A DNA stretch of 64,000 nucleotides from JAFCUW01 sp049897565 (lineage in GTDB: Bacteria > Pseudomonadota > Gammaproteobacteria > Burkholderiales > Burkholderiaceae_D): contig NZ_JAFCWM010000001.1 in assembly GCF_049897565.1 (NCBI RefSeq), forward strand, positions 314,391 through 378,390. Reading direction: 5' to 3'. The notes beneath the pieces were generated by a model. The model did no database searches and was not told the DNA's origin. It saw only the letters and a list, made by a program, of their open reading frames with translations. Position numbers and translations under genes: made by a program. Shown here piece after piece: positions 35,231 to 44,766 of the stretch (within the stretch, counting starts at the first letter, position 1; every line of letters starts with the position of its first letter).

Positions 35231-36976
35231 ATGGAAGCTATTGCACCGGGACGCGGAATGCCTGCAGTGTCGCCCAAGGGCTGGCGCAACGTCGATTTGA
35301 AATGGGTGGTGATTGGGGTCAGCGTACTGGTGGTCGCCTACCTCGCGCTGATGCCGCTGTTCTTCCTGCTGTGGCAGAGCTTCTTCACGCCGCGCACCGC
35401 CACCAAGGCCGCCACTTTCACTTTCAGTAACTACACCAGCGCCTACACGAGCGTCGAGACGCTCAAGTTGCTGTTCAGCTCCGTCACGTTCGCCAGCGGC
35501 ACCGCGATCTTCGCTTTCCTGGTCGGCACTGTGCTGGCATGGATGAACGAGCGCACCAACACGCCGTTCAAGTCGCTGTTCTTCGCGCTGTCGATCATCC
35601 CGCTGATCATTCCCGGCATCCTGTTTACGGTGGCGTGGATCCTGCTGGCGAGCCCGAAGATCGGCATTCTGAACCTGCTGCTGCAAAGCTGGTTCAACAC
35701 CGACTACGTTTTCTTCAACATCTACTCGATGGCCGGCATGATCTGGGTCGACGGCCTGCATTATTCGTCGATGGCGTTCTTGGTCATGAGCGCGGCGTTC
35801 CGTTCGATGGACCCGTCGCTGGAGGAGTCGGCCATGATGAGCGGCGCCAGCGTGCCGCAGATCGCCTGGCATATCACGCTCAAGCTGACCTGGCCGGCGA
35901 TCGCCGCGACCTTGCTGATCCTGTTCGTGCGCGCCATCGAATCGTTCGAAGTGCCGGCGCTGCTTGGCCTGCCGGTCGGCATCCAGGTATTCACGTCGTC
36001 GATTTACCAGGCCATCCACGCCTATCCGAGCAAGATCGGCCTGGCCTCGTCGTATGCCGTCACGCTGCTGCTGATCACCGCGGTCGGCATCTACTTTCAG
36101 TCCAAGCTGTCGAGCCAGGGCAGCAAATACTCGACCGTCACCGGCAAGGGCTTCCGGCCGCGCGCCATGGACCTTGGCCGCTGGCGCTACCTGACGGCGG
36201 CGGTGTTCCTGCTGTACTTCTCGTTCATCGTCATCCTGCCGTTCCTGGTGCTGGTGTGGTCGTCGCTGCAAAAATTCTACAGCGTGCCGTCGATGGCGGC
36301 CATGCAGAACCTGACCTTCGATGCCTACCGCTTCATCATCAACTATCCGACCCTGATCAACGCGGTCCTCAACAGCCTGATGCTGGCGGTCGGCTGCGCC
36401 ACCGTGGTGATGCTGCTGACGTCGGTGATCTGCTGGATCGTCGTCAAGACCAAGATACCGGGACGCCATCTGCTCGACAGCCTGGCCTCGCTGCCGATGG
36501 TGTTCCCCGGCCTGGTGCTGGGCCTGGCGCTGATGATCTTCTATCTGTATTTCGACATCGGCGTCTACGGCACCATGTGGATCATGTTCATCGCTTACGT
36601 CACCCGCTTCATGCCGTACGGCCTGCGCTACAACACGACGTCGATGCTGCAGATTCACAAGGAGCTCGAGGAGTCGGCGGCGATGAGCGGGGCGTCGTGG
36701 GGCACGACGTTCCAGCGCATCGTGCTGCCGCTGCTCAAGCCAGGCCTGATCGCCGGCTGGATCTACATCGTCATCGTCTCGATTCGCGAGCTGTCGACCT
36801 CGATCCTGCTCTACAGCCCGGGCACCGAAGTGATCTCGGTACTGATCTGGGAGCTGTGGGAGAACGGCCAGTATGTCGAACTGTCGGCGCTTGGCGTGAT
36901 GTTCATCGTCGCCCTGTTCATGCTGGTGATGCTGGCGCAGTGGGTCGGCAGGAAATTCGGCGTCAAAGAAACCTGA
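35231..36976 (+). CDS. ABC transporter permease, fused FbpB type
   Basis: 581 aa from ATG 35231 behind ACGAGGAG. About twelve membrane helices form two permease domains, each with an EAA-type loop: EESAMMSGASVPQIAWHITL in the first half and EESAAMSGASWGTTFQRIVL in the second. Fused permeases of this type belong to the iron(III)/thiamine/2-aminoethylphosphonate group. Encoded with an ATPase but without a binding protein directly next to it; four FbpA-type binding proteins elsewhere in the island would supply ligands. First gene of the long operon behind site F. Confidence 0.92.
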   Translation: MEAIAPGRGMPAVSPKGWRNVDLKWVVIGVSVLVVAYLALMPLFFLLWQSFFTPRTATKAATFTFSNYTSAYTSVETLKLLFSSVTFASGTAIFAFLVGTVLAWMNERTNTPFKSLFFALSIIPLIIPGILFTVAWILLASPKIGILNLLLQSWFNTDYVFFNIYSMAGMIWVDGLHYSSMAFLVMSAAFRSMDPSLEESAMMSGASVPQIAWHITLKLTWPAIAATLLILFVRAIESFEVPALLGLPVGIQVFTSSIYQAIHAYPSKIGLASSYAVTLLLITAVGIYFQSKLSSQGSKYSTVTGKGFRPRAMDLGRWRYLTAAVFLLYFSFIVILPFLVLVWSSLQKFYSVPSMAAMQNLTFDAYRFIINYPTLINAVLNSLMLAVGCATVVMLLTSVICWIVVKTKIPGRHLLDSLASLPMVFPGLVLGLALMIFYLYFDIGVYGTMWIMFIAYVTRFMPYGLRYNTTSMLQIHKELEESAAMSGASWGTTFQRIVLPLLKPGLIAGWIYIVIVSIRELSTSILLYSPGTEVISVLIWELWENGQYVELSALGVMFIVALFMLVMLAQWVGRKFGVKET

Positions 36977-37001
36977 TCATCTATCTAGCCAGGAGAAACC
37001 C

Positions 37002-38123
37002 ATGTTGAATGTGAATGCGCTGTACACCGAATACCCGAACGACAAGGGCGCCATCGTCAAGGCCGCCCAGGACGTTTCGTTCTCGGTCCCGGAAGGGAAG
37101 CTGTTTACGCTGCTCGGGCCTTCCGGCTGCGGCAAGACCACCACGCTGCGATCGATCGCGGGACTGGAGCGGCCCAACGCCGGCGACATCACCGTCGATG
37201 GCGAGGCGGTGTATTCTGCCGGCCGCGGCATCTTCGTCGCACCCAACAAGCGCAATTTCGGCATGGTGTTCCAGTCGTACGCGATCTGGCCGCACATGAA
37301 CGTCTTCAAGAATGTCGCGTTTCCGCTCGAAGTCGGGCGCGCCAAGTTTAGCAAGGCGCAGATCGAAGAAAAGGTGCTGCGCGTCCTGACCGCGGTGGGC
37401 CTCGACCACGTCGCCGAGCGTGAGGCGACCAAGATGTCGGGCGGCCAGCAGCAGCGGCTGGCGCTGGCGCGCGCGCTGGTGATGGAGCCGAAGCTGCTGC
37501 TGCTCGACGAGCCGCTGTCGAACCTCGATGCCAAGCTGCGCGAGCGCATGCGCTTCGAATTGAAGCGGATGCAGCGCGAGCTTGGCCTGACCACCATCTA
37601 CGTCACCCACGACCAGAGCGAGGCGCTGGCGCTGTCGCACGAGATCGCGGTGATGAACGCCGGCCGCATCGTGCAGATCGGCTCGCCGCGCGAGATCTAC
37701 GAGCGACCGCGCAACCGCTTCGTCGCCGATTTCGTCGGCCTGACCAACTTCCTCGACGCCACCGTCGACCTGCCCGACGGCGACAACGACGGCTACCGCG
37801 TCCATTCGAGCATCGGTCCGCTCGCGGTCAGCTCGATGGATCCGTATGCGCGCGGCGCGGCGGTGGTCATCTCGGTGCGGCCGGAAGACATCGAGCTGCA
37901 CCTGCAGCGCCCGGAAGGCGTCAACGTCGTCGAAGCGAAGGTCGACCTGAAGGTGTTTCTCGGCGAGTACCTCGATTATCAGGTGCTGGTCGGCGATCAG
38001 CGCCTGCTGGCGCGCGCCCATCCGTCGTTCAAGGCAGCGGTAGGCGAGAGCGTGTTCCTGCGCATGAGCCCGGAAAAATGCATCACGATCCAGGACAATA
38101 CCAATTACCGAAAGGCGGCGTGA
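37002..38123 (+). CDS. ABC transporter ATP-binding protein, FbpC/PotA type
   Basis: 373 aa. Walker A GPSGCGKTT near residue 40, Q-loop FQSYAIWPHM, signature MSGGQQQRLALARAL, Walker B LLLDEPLSNLD and H-loop VTHDQ are intact. A C-terminal TOBE-type regulatory domain follows (about 270-365). It powers the permease encoded 25 bp upstream. The next gene starts after a 1-bp gap, so transport and cupin genes are coupled. Confidence 0.94.
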   Translation: MLNVNALYTEYPNDKGAIVKAAQDVSFSVPEGKLFTLLGPSGCGKTTTLRSIAGLERPNAGDITVDGEAVYSAGRGIFVAPNKRNFGMVFQSYAIWPHMNVFKNVAFPLEVGRAKFSKAQIEEKVLRVLTAVGLDHVAEREATKMSGGQQQRLALARALVMEPKLLLLDEPLSNLDAKLRERMRFELKRMQRELGLTTIYVTHDQSEALALSHEIAVMNAGRIVQIGSPREIYERPRNRFVADFVGLTNFLDATVDLPDGDNDGYRVHSSIGPLAVSSMDPYARGAAVVISVRPEDIELHLQRPEGVNVVEAKVDLKVFLGEYLDYQVLVGDQRLLARAHPSFKAAVGESVFLRMSPEKCITIQDNTNYRKAA

Positions 38124-38124
38124 G

Positions 38125-38685
38125 ATGGCGACCGAAGAGCTTTACCATAGCAAGAAAGACCGCATATTCGTGCGCGCCATCGCCGGCGCCTACAACCTGA
38201 AGGACGAAATGGCGCGCCTGCGCGCCATGCCGCGCGTGCGCCGCGCCAGCGAGATCCCGTTTGTCGACGGCCCGCAGGCCTACAGCCGCCATTACGTCGA
38301 GCCGAAGGACGGCATCACCCAGACCTTCCACCTGCACCTGGAGGAGTACGGCCCGGGCGGACGCTCGCAAAAGCACGGCCACGTCAACGAGGCGGCGTTC
38401 TACATTCTCGACGGCGACGGCTACGAGATCCATGACGGCATCCGCTACGACTGGTCCGCCGGCGACGTCGCCATTGTCCACAACAACTGCGTGCACCAGC
38501 ACTTCAATGCCTCGTCGACCAAGCCGGCGCGCGCGCTGGTGATCAAGACCAAGCCGATGTACCTGTTCATGAACATGCTGTTCCAGTACCAGGTCGAGCC
38601 GCGCTCGCCCGACCCGGCGCCGGGCGGCGAGAACTTCCAGGTGCGCGAAGCCGAGATCAATTTCAACCACGCCGATCCGGCGTGA
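38125..38685 (+). CDS. Single-domain cupin protein, A-type, copy 1
   Basis: 186 aa, starting 1 bp after the ATPase stop. The cupin core is at about residues 70-150: QKHGHVNEAAFYILDGDGYE gives HxH plus a Glu position, and VHNNCVHQHFN gives the last His. No signal peptide. The N-terminal 60 residues form a conserved arm (FVRAIAGAYNLKDEMARLRAMPR). It is always followed by a B-type cupin here, both at this locus and at 44185-45372, so the two may form a heteromer. Function unknown; a metal-dependent dioxygenase, isomerase or ligand-binding role are all possible. Confidence 0.8.
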   Translation: MATEELYHSKKDRIFVRAIAGAYNLKDEMARLRAMPRVRRASEIPFVDGPQAYSRHYVEPKDGITQTFHLHLEEYGPGGRSQKHGHVNEAAFYILDGDGYEIHDGIRYDWSAGDVAIVHNNCVHQHFNASSTKPARALVIKTKPMYLFMNMLFQYQVEPRSPDPAPGGENFQVREAEINFNHADPA

Positions 38686-38718
38686 CATCCACATCGAACA
38701 ATTGAGGGGAAATTCAAG

Positions 38719-39321
38719 ATGGCATGGGGCGAATCAAAGACCTGGCTGACAGGCAGCGACAACCAGGCGCTGTACCAGGCATTGCTGGACGACTCCGAAG
38801 CGGCGCCGGTGCGCAATTCGAAGCGCAAGAAAGTGGTGCATCCGAGCGACATGCCGTGGGAGCTGTCGCGCCAGGGCATTCTCAAGCACCTGCTCAACGA
38901 GCAGATGAACACCCGCATGGAGTCTGTCGACGCCTACATGCAGCTGATCCCGCCGGGCAGCCGCTCGGGCAAGCACCGCCACCTGGCCGAGGAATGCGTC
39001 TACGTGCTCGAAGGGCGCGGCTACGACCTCCACCAGGACTGCGATGTCGAGATCACCGATACCTACCACTGGACGCCGCAGGACGAGGTCAAGCGCTACG
39101 AATGGGAAGCGGGCGACGTGATCTACATTCCGCCGAATACCATCCACCAGCATTTCAACGCCGACCCGGCGCGGCCGGTGCGCCTGATCTCGGCGATCAA
39201 CCGCATCTACCAGAAGTTCGGCCTGAACGACCTCGAACAGATCGAGGACGCTCCCGAGTACCGTCCCGGCGTCACGCTGACGGCCGCCATGGTGGCCGAA
39301 ATGATGCAGAACAAGGCCTGA
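38719..39321 (+). CDS. Single-domain cupin protein, B-type, copy 1
   Basis: 200 aa after the ribosome site GAGGGGAA. The cupin motif is at about residues 85-160: SGKHRHLAEECVYVLEGRGY for the HxH/Glu set and PPNTIHQHFNADP for the last His. All four candidate metal ligands are present. A central 392-bp stretch is almost identical to the copy at 44767, while the flanks differ, pointing to recent gene conversion. Part of the operon from site F. Substrate unknown. Confidence 0.8.
   Translation: MAWGESKTWLTGSDNQALYQALLDDSEAAPVRNSKRKKVVHPSDMPWELSRQGILKHLLNEQMNTRMESVDAYMQLIPPGSRSGKHRHLAEECVYVLEGRGYDLHQDCDVEITDTYHWTPQDEVKRYEWEAGDVIYIPPNTIHQHFNADPARPVRLISAINRIYQKFGLNDLEQIEDAPEYRPGVTLTAAMVAEMMQNKA
38833..39224 (+). 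repeat. Gene-conversion tract shared with 44881-45272
   Basis: The 392 bases align without gaps to 44881-45272 with about nine differences counted by eye, mostly synonymous. The 110 bases before the tract in the same genes are clearly more diverged. Confidence 0.85.
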
Positions 39322-39360
39322 GCGGCGCAGCCGAATTTACCCAACAAGCGAGAAACTACG

Positions 39361-40476
39361 ATGGCGAAAGATGCAATGGTATCGGCCGAAATGGCCAAGA
39401 AGTTCGAAACCGAAAAAGAGTCGCCTTACACGCGCTGGGTCGCCGCCGAAGGGCTCGACATCATCAGCGCCCATTACATACCGAGCCTGAACACGGTCGA
39501 GCTGAAGCCGTGGGCGCGGCGCGGCGGCGCCGGCGTGTTCATCAACCACGAAGCGTCGCGCACGTCGAACGACTGCTATGTGTGCGAAATCCCGCCGGCC
39601 AAGCAGCTCGAACCGCAACGCCAGCTGTTCGAGGAGATGATTTACGTGCTCAAGGGCCGCGGCTCGAGCACGGTGTGGAACGACGCCGGCCAGAAGGTCA
39701 GCTTCGAGTGGCAGGCCGGCTCGCTGTTCGCCATCCCGCTCAACGCCTGGTGCCAGCATTTCAACGGCTCCGGCAAGGATGCCGCGCGCTTCGTCGCCGT
39801 CACCAACGCGCCGCCGGTGATCAACCTGTACGAAGACCTCGACTTCGTTTTCAATACCGCGCACGACTTCAAGAACCGCTTCTCGGGCGAGCCTGACTAC
39901 TTCGACAACAAGGGCGAGCAGAAAGGCCTGCTGCTGGAGACGAACTTCGTCGCCGACGCGGTCAACCTGCCGCTGATCAGCGCCAAGGAACGCGGCGCCG
40001 GCGGCGGCCACATTCGCTTCAACATGGCGAAGGGATCGATGAACAGCCATATCTCGCAGTTCCCGATCGGTACCTACAAGAAGGCGCACTGCCACGGACC
40101 CGGCGCCCACGTGATCATCCTGTCGGGCGAAGGCTACAGCCTGATGTGGCCTGAAGGGGAAGAACCGCGCCGCTACGAGTGGCAGGTCGGCTCGATGATC
40201 GTGCCGCCGAACCTGTGGTTCCACCAGCATTTCAATACCGGCTCGACGCCGGCGCGCTACCTGGCGTTCAAGCACGAAGTGGTGTCGATCCGTAATGCGC
40301 AGGGCGTGCCGAAAGCATGGATCAGCCAGCGCGTGGGCGGCGACCAGATCGACTACGCCGACGAAAGCCAGGTGGTGCGCACCACGTTCGCCGATGCGCT
40401 GGCCAAGCATGGCATGGCGCCGCGCATGGAAGAGGCTTACCAGGCCGAACTGGCCGACCTGCCGCCCAAGCCATAA
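39361..40476 (+). CDS. Double-cupin protein (gentisate-dioxygenase-like fold), copy 2
   Basis: 371 aa, no signal peptide. First cupin (about 60-145): LFEEMIYVLKGRGSSTVW and NAWCQHFN. Second cupin (about 215-310): KKAHCHGPGAHVIILSGEGYSLMW, giving HxH, and WFHQHFNTG for the further His. Size and domain order match bicupin ring-cleavage dioxygenases and also the bicupin at 24733, of which it is a distant paralogue. It closes the cupin block of the site-F operon and is followed by a hairpin and a porin gene. It is one of the best candidates for the missing ring-cleavage step of this island. Confidence 0.8.
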   Translation: MAKDAMVSAEMAKKFETEKESPYTRWVAAEGLDIISAHYIPSLNTVELKPWARRGGAGVFINHEASRTSNDCYVCEIPPAKQLEPQRQLFEEMIYVLKGRGSSTVWNDAGQKVSFEWQAGSLFAIPLNAWCQHFNGSGKDAARFVAVTNAPPVINLYEDLDFVFNTAHDFKNRFSGEPDYFDNKGEQKGLLLETNFVADAVNLPLISAKERGAGGGHIRFNMAKGSMNSHISQFPIGTYKKAHCHGPGAHVIILSGEGYSLMWPEGEEPRRYEWQVGSMIVPPNLWFHQHFNTGSTPARYLAFKHEVVSIRNAQGVPKAWISQRVGGDQIDYADESQVVRTTFADALAKHGMAPRMEEAYQAELADLPPKP

Positions 40477-40527
40477 GCGAGGCGGGCAGCCGATCAGCAT
40501 CCAATTGGATGGGTAGTTCAATGCGAT

Positions 40528-40552
40528 CCCGGCCGCAACGCCTGCGGCCGGG
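40528..40552 (+). terminator. Stem-loop between the cupin block and the porin gene
   Basis: CCCGGCCGCA and TGCGGCCGGG pair perfectly over 10 bp around the loop ACGCC. There is no T tract, so it more likely reduces read-through or marks an RNA processing point than ending transcription completely. Confidence 0.55.
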
Positions 40553-40614
40553 AAGATAGCTCGAGTGGTTGGCGCTGAGGTTCTCAAAACTAAAACATGA
40601 ATCAGGAGACATAA

Positions 40615-41826
40615 ATGCTGCAAAATCCAAAACTGACTGCGGTCGCGATTGCCGTCGCCGCCAGCCTGTGCGCGCCGCTGGCAGCGCAGGCCCAAAGCCA
40701 CGTCACCGTCTACGGCAAGCTGTATCCGCAGCTGGTGCATGCCGACATCTCCGGCGCCACCGGCACCGGGGCCGCCGTCAGCCGCTTGTCGGCGACCCCG
40801 GTCGGCGGCGCCGACTACACCACCAACACGATGGACTCGCCCAATTCGCGGCTCGGCTTTCGCGGCTCGGAAGACCTGGGCAGTGGCCTGAAGGCGATCT
40901 TCCAGCTAGAAATGGGCTTCGGCGTCGACACCGGCCTCAATACGTCGTCCACCGCGCTGTTCAGCCGCGACACCTGGGTCGGCCTGCAAGGCGGCTTCGG
41001 CACCGTGCGCCTTGGCAGCATGGATACCGTGTACAAGAATCTCGGCGACACCCTCAGCTTCCTGGGTATATCGAGCGGCAACTTCATCTCCACAAGCAAT
41101 ATCCTGTCGAAGCCGGGCATCGGCTCCAGTTCGGCGGCCAGCTTTCACCTGCGCCGCGCCAACAGCATCATCTACGAGTCGCCGGAGTTCGGCGGCGCCC
41201 AGTTCCTGTTCGACTATTCGCTCGGCGAAGTGGCCAACGATTTCAGCCGCGGCGCAGTCATTTCCACCGGTGTCAAGTACGAAGCGGGCCCGCTCTACGC
41301 GGCCATTGCGTACGAGCGCCACAACGACCTGTTCGGCGGCTCGAAGAACGTGCCGAGCGCGCTGCGCAACGACACCAACCTGCTGGCCAATTCGCGCGAC
41401 AGCGCGGTGCGCGCCACCGTGCAGTACAAGTTCGGCAAGCAGACGCGCGCCGAGGTCAACGTCGCTCAGTTGAAGTACGAGGAGACCGGCGGCGGCGTCG
41501 GCAAGTTCCGCAATTACGAGCACATGGCCTGGTCGCTTGCGGTCGAGCACAAGATCACGCCGGCCGTCACGCTGGTCGCTTCCTATGGCCTGGGCACCGA
41601 CGGCACTTGCTCGATTACCGGCCAGGCCTGCAGCACCAACGGGCTCGAAGGCAAGATGTTCAACGTCGGCGCCGGGTACTACCTGTCCAAGCGCACCATG
41701 CTGTACGCGATCGGCTCGTACATGGGTAACGGCGTCTCGGCCACCTACAGCAACCTGAACGACGGCAAGCCGTTGCCAGGCCAGGACCTGAAGATCGTGG
41801 CGCTCGGCCTGAGCCACAGCTTCTGA
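40615..41826 (+). CDS. Gram-negative outer-membrane porin
   Basis: 403 aa with a Sec leader cut near AAQAQSHVTVYGKL, the standard start of betaproteobacterial general porins. Repeated amphipathic strands follow: GFRGSEDLGSGLKAIFQLEMGF, RDTWVGLQGGFGTVRLGSMD and others. The C-terminal Phe (LGLSHSF) is the BAM recognition signal. It probably forms a trimeric 16-strand pore. Its place between cupin and binding-protein genes suggests it brings the pathway substrate through the outer membrane. Confidence 0.93.
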   Translation: MLQNPKLTAVAIAVAASLCAPLAAQAQSHVTVYGKLYPQLVHADISGATGTGAAVSRLSATPVGGADYTTNTMDSPNSRLGFRGSEDLGSGLKAIFQLEMGFGVDTGLNTSSTALFSRDTWVGLQGGFGTVRLGSMDTVYKNLGDTLSFLGISSGNFISTSNILSKPGIGSSSAASFHLRRANSIIYESPEFGGAQFLFDYSLGEVANDFSRGAVISTGVKYEAGPLYAAIAYERHNDLFGGSKNVPSALRNDTNLLANSRDSAVRATVQYKFGKQTRAEVNVAQLKYEETGGGVGKFRNYEHMAWSLAVEHKITPAVTLVASYGLGTDGTCSITGQACSTNGLEGKMFNVGAGYYLSKRTMLYAIGSYMGNGVSATYSNLNDGKPLPGQDLKIVALGLSHSF

Positions 41827-41910
41827 CGTAGCAGCTCTGCCTGGCGGCCGCCGGCCGCCGGGTGTTCGACCCTGATTTGCAGTTGTCACCTCATATGAAG
41901 GATGGACGCT

Positions 41911-42996
41911 ATGCATTCGACGTGGGCACTGGTATTACGCAAGCTTGGCTTGGCGGCAGCGGCATGTCTGCTGATCGCGCCGCTGGCGCGCAGCGCGCCG
42001 GATCCGGCCGCCGCTGCCGGCGCACTCTACATGTACCAGGGCGCCGACCGCGACGCGAAGCTGGCAGCGGGCGCGCGCAAGGAAGGCATGGTGTCGATCT
42101 ACACCTCGTTAAATCCCAAGGACGCGGCGCCGATTGTCGACGCGTTTGAAAAAAAATACGGCATCAAGGTGGTGCTGTGGCGCGCCAGCGGCGAAAAGAT
42201 GGTGCAGCGCGCGCTGACCGAGTCGCGCGCCGGCCGCTTCACGCCCGACGTGTTCGAAAGCGACGGCGTCGAGATGGAGATCCTCGCGCGCGAAAAACTG
42301 CTGCGCGAATTCGCCAGCCCGTCGTTTGCCGAACTGCCGCCCGGCGCCTTCCCCGCGCATCGCCAGTACGTCGCCGACCGCTTTAACTTCTTTACCATCG
42401 CCTACAACACCAACCTGGTCAGGCCGGAGGACGTGCCCAACACCTACCAGGACCTGCTGCTGCCGCGCTGGGCCGGCAAGATCGGCATCGAGGCGAGCGA
42501 CAGCGACTGGTTCGCCGCGCTGGTCAAGAGCATGGGCGAAAAGGAGGGCATGGCATATTTCCACAAGCTGGCGCAGGGGCGCCCGCAGGTGCGCACCGGC
42601 CACACCCTGATCTCGGAGCTGGTCGCCGCCGGCGAGATCCCGCTCGCCGCCGCCGTCTACAACCACGCCGTCGAGCGCCTCGCGCTGTCCGGCGCGCCGA
42701 TCAAATGGAAGGCGCTGGCACCGACCATGGCGCGACCGGGCGCGATCGGCCTGGCGCGCAACGCGCCGCATCCGCACGCCGGGCTGCTGTTCGCCGACTT
42801 CATGCTCTCGCGCGAGGGCCAGGAGGCGATCAAGGCGCGCAACCGCGTGCCGGCCAGCAGCGCCGTCGACAGCACGCTCAACAAATTTCCATTCCAGATG
42901 ATCGACCCTGCCATCGTCCTCGACGAGTCGGAGAAATGGGAGAAATCGTGGGCCGACCTGTTCTTGAACGGGAAAACGGTCAAGAAAACCGATTAA
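41911..42996 (+). CDS. FbpA-type ABC transporter substrate-binding protein 2
   Basis: 361 aa from ATG 41911, which has AAGGA at the right distance; ATG 41902 overlaps that site. Signal peptide through about residue 30 (LLIAPLARSAPD). Core: GADRDAKLAAGARKEGMVSIYTS, FEKKYGIKVVLWRASGEKMVQRALTE, LPRWAGKIGIEASDSDWFAALV, NAPHPHAGLLFADFMLS. It is the most diverged of the four paralogues (for example RWAG in place of KWKG). It probably serves the permease at 35231. Confidence 0.88.
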   Translation: MHSTWALVLRKLGLAAAACLLIAPLARSAPDPAAAAGALYMYQGADRDAKLAAGARKEGMVSIYTSLNPKDAAPIVDAFEKKYGIKVVLWRASGEKMVQRALTESRAGRFTPDVFESDGVEMEILAREKLLREFASPSFAELPPGAFPAHRQYVADRFNFFTIAYNTNLVRPEDVPNTYQDLLLPRWAGKIGIEASDSDWFAALVKSMGEKEGMAYFHKLAQGRPQVRTGHTLISELVAAGEIPLAAAVYNHAVERLALSGAPIKWKALAPTMARPGAIGLARNAPHPHAGLLFADFMLSREGQEAIKARNRVPASSAVDSTLNKFPFQMIDPAIVLDESEKWEKSWADLFLNGKTVKKTD

Positions 42997-43077
42997 GCAT
43001 CACCAGCAGAGGCCCGCGGCACGCGACGCCAGCGGGATGACAACAGCCTTATCAATCCGCGAAGAAAGGTATCACCC

Positions 43078-44157
43078 ATGAAGATCCAGCACATCAAACG
43101 CAAGGCGCTCGGCGCCCTCGTCAGCGGCGCCGTCGCCGGTGCACTGTTCGCCCTGGCCGGACCGGCGTTCGCCGCTGCCGCCGCGCCGAGCAGCCTCGAA
43201 GCGGCCACCTACGCCGGCGCCGACCGCCAGGCACGCCTGGTCGCCGCCGCCCGCAAGGAAGGCGAACTGATGATCTACACCTCGGTGCCGGTCGACGACA
43301 TGGCGATACTGACCGCCGCCTTCGAGAAAAAATACGGCATCAAGGTCAAGGTCTGGCGCGCCGGCTCCGAAAAAGTGCTGCAGCGCGCCGTCACTGAAAC
43401 GCGCGCCAACCGTTTCGACGTCGACATCATCGAAACCAATGGCCCCGAACTGGAGTCGCTGCACCGCGAAAAAATGCTGCAGGAAGTGAAGTCGCCTTAC
43501 CTGGCCGACCTGATCGGACCGGCAATCCAGCCGCACCGCGAATGGGTCAGCACGCGCCTGAACATCTTCGCGATGGCCTACAACACAGGCAAGGTCAAGG
43601 CGGCCGATGTGCCGAAGACCTACCAGGACCTGCTCGATCCTAAATGGAAGGGCAAGCTGGGCATCGAGGCCGAAGACCTCGACTGGTTCGCCGGCGTCAT
43701 CGCCGAATTGGGCGAGGCGAAGGGGCTCAAGCTATTTCGCGACATCGTCGCCACCAACGGCATCTCGGTGCGCAAGGGCCACACCTTGCTGACCAACCTG
43801 GTCGCCTCCGGCGAAGTGCCGATGGCGCTGACGGTCTACAACTACAAGGCCGAGCAGATGAAGAACAAGGGCGCGCCGATCGAATGGTTCACCATCGCGC
43901 CGGCGATTGCGCGGCCGAACGGCGTCGGCGTCATGCGCGCGGCGCCGCATCCGAACGCAGCGGTGCTGTTCTACGATTTCATGATCAGCGACGCCCAGCC
44001 GATCCTGCTGGCGCGCGACTACGTCCCGACCAGCAAGCAGGTCGACACCAAGTTGAACAAGATGCCGATCAAGTTCGTCGATCCGAAGGTCGTGCTCGAC
44101 GAGGACGCCAAGTGGAGCAAGCTCTACGAAGAGATCATCACCAAACAGTCCAAGTAA
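43078..44157 (+). CDS. FbpA-type ABC transporter substrate-binding protein 3
   Basis: 359 aa behind GAAAGGTATCACCC. A clear leader ends near AFAAAAAPSS. Core motifs: GADRQARLVAAARKEGELMIYTS, FEKKYGIKVKVWRAGSEKVLQRAVTE, DPKWKGKLGIEAEDLDWFAGV, AAPHPNAAVLFYDFM. It is most like copy 4 at 45402, and the two flank the second A/B cupin pair, so the whole segment looks like a duplicated and rearranged cassette. Confidence 0.88.
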   Translation: MKIQHIKRKALGALVSGAVAGALFALAGPAFAAAAAPSSLEAATYAGADRQARLVAAARKEGELMIYTSVPVDDMAILTAAFEKKYGIKVKVWRAGSEKVLQRAVTETRANRFDVDIIETNGPELESLHREKMLQEVKSPYLADLIGPAIQPHREWVSTRLNIFAMAYNTGKVKAADVPKTYQDLLDPKWKGKLGIEAEDLDWFAGVIAELGEAKGLKLFRDIVATNGISVRKGHTLLTNLVASGEVPMALTVYNYKAEQMKNKGAPIEWFTIAPAIARPNGVGVMRAAPHPNAAVLFYDFMISDAQPILLARDYVPTSKQVDTKLNKMPIKFVDPKVVLDEDAKWSKLYEEIITKQSK

Positions 44158-44184
44158 CCACGCATCGTCTAACAAGGAAATATC

Positions 44185-44742
44185 ATGGGCAAGGAATCAC
44201 ACTACAACAGCAAGAAGGATCGCGTGTTCCTGCGCGCGATCGCCGGACCGTACAACCTGAAGGACGAACTGACGCGCCTGCGCTCGATGCCGCGCGTGGT
44301 GAAGGGCTCGGAGATGAAATTTACCGACGGCCCGCAGTCGTTCTCCAAGCACTTCGTCGAGCCGGTCGACGGCCTGACGCAGACGCTGCACGTCCACCTG
44401 GAAGAGTATTCGCCGGGCGGGCGCACGCAAAAGCACGGCCACGTCAACGAGGCGGCGTTCTACATCCTCGACGGCACCGGCTATGAAATCCACGACGGCA
44501 TCCGCTACGACTGGGACGCCGGCGACGTCGCCATCGTCCATAACAACTGCGTGCACCAGCACTTCAACAAGGATCCGCTGAAGCCGGCGCGCGCGCTTGT
44601 GATCAAGCCGAAGCCGATGATGATGTTCATGAACCTGTTGTTCCAGCAGCAGGTGATTCCGCGCCCGACCGAGCCGACCGAAGGCGGCAAGGATTTCGAG
44701 CCGCGCCACTTCGAGCAGGACTACAACCACGACGCCGCCTGA
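44185..44742 (+). CDS. Single-domain cupin protein, A-type, copy 2
   Basis: 185 aa. Same architecture as 38125-38685: an N-terminal arm (FLRAIAGPYNLKDELTRLRSMPR) and then a cupin core with QKHGHVNEAAFYILDGTGYE and VHNNCVHQHFN. All candidate metal ligands are kept. Unlike the B-type partner, it differs from its paralogue throughout, so it has not been homogenised. It lies between two FbpA-type binding-protein genes. Confidence 0.8.
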   Translation: MGKESHYNSKKDRVFLRAIAGPYNLKDELTRLRSMPRVVKGSEMKFTDGPQSFSKHFVEPVDGLTQTLHVHLEEYSPGGRTQKHGHVNEAAFYILDGTGYEIHDGIRYDWDAGDVAIVHNNCVHQHFNKDPLKPARALVIKPKPMMMFMNLLFQQQVIPRPTEPTEGGKDFEPRHFEQDYNHDAA

Positions 44743-44766
44743 GGCGCGCACCAAAAAGGAATCGAG

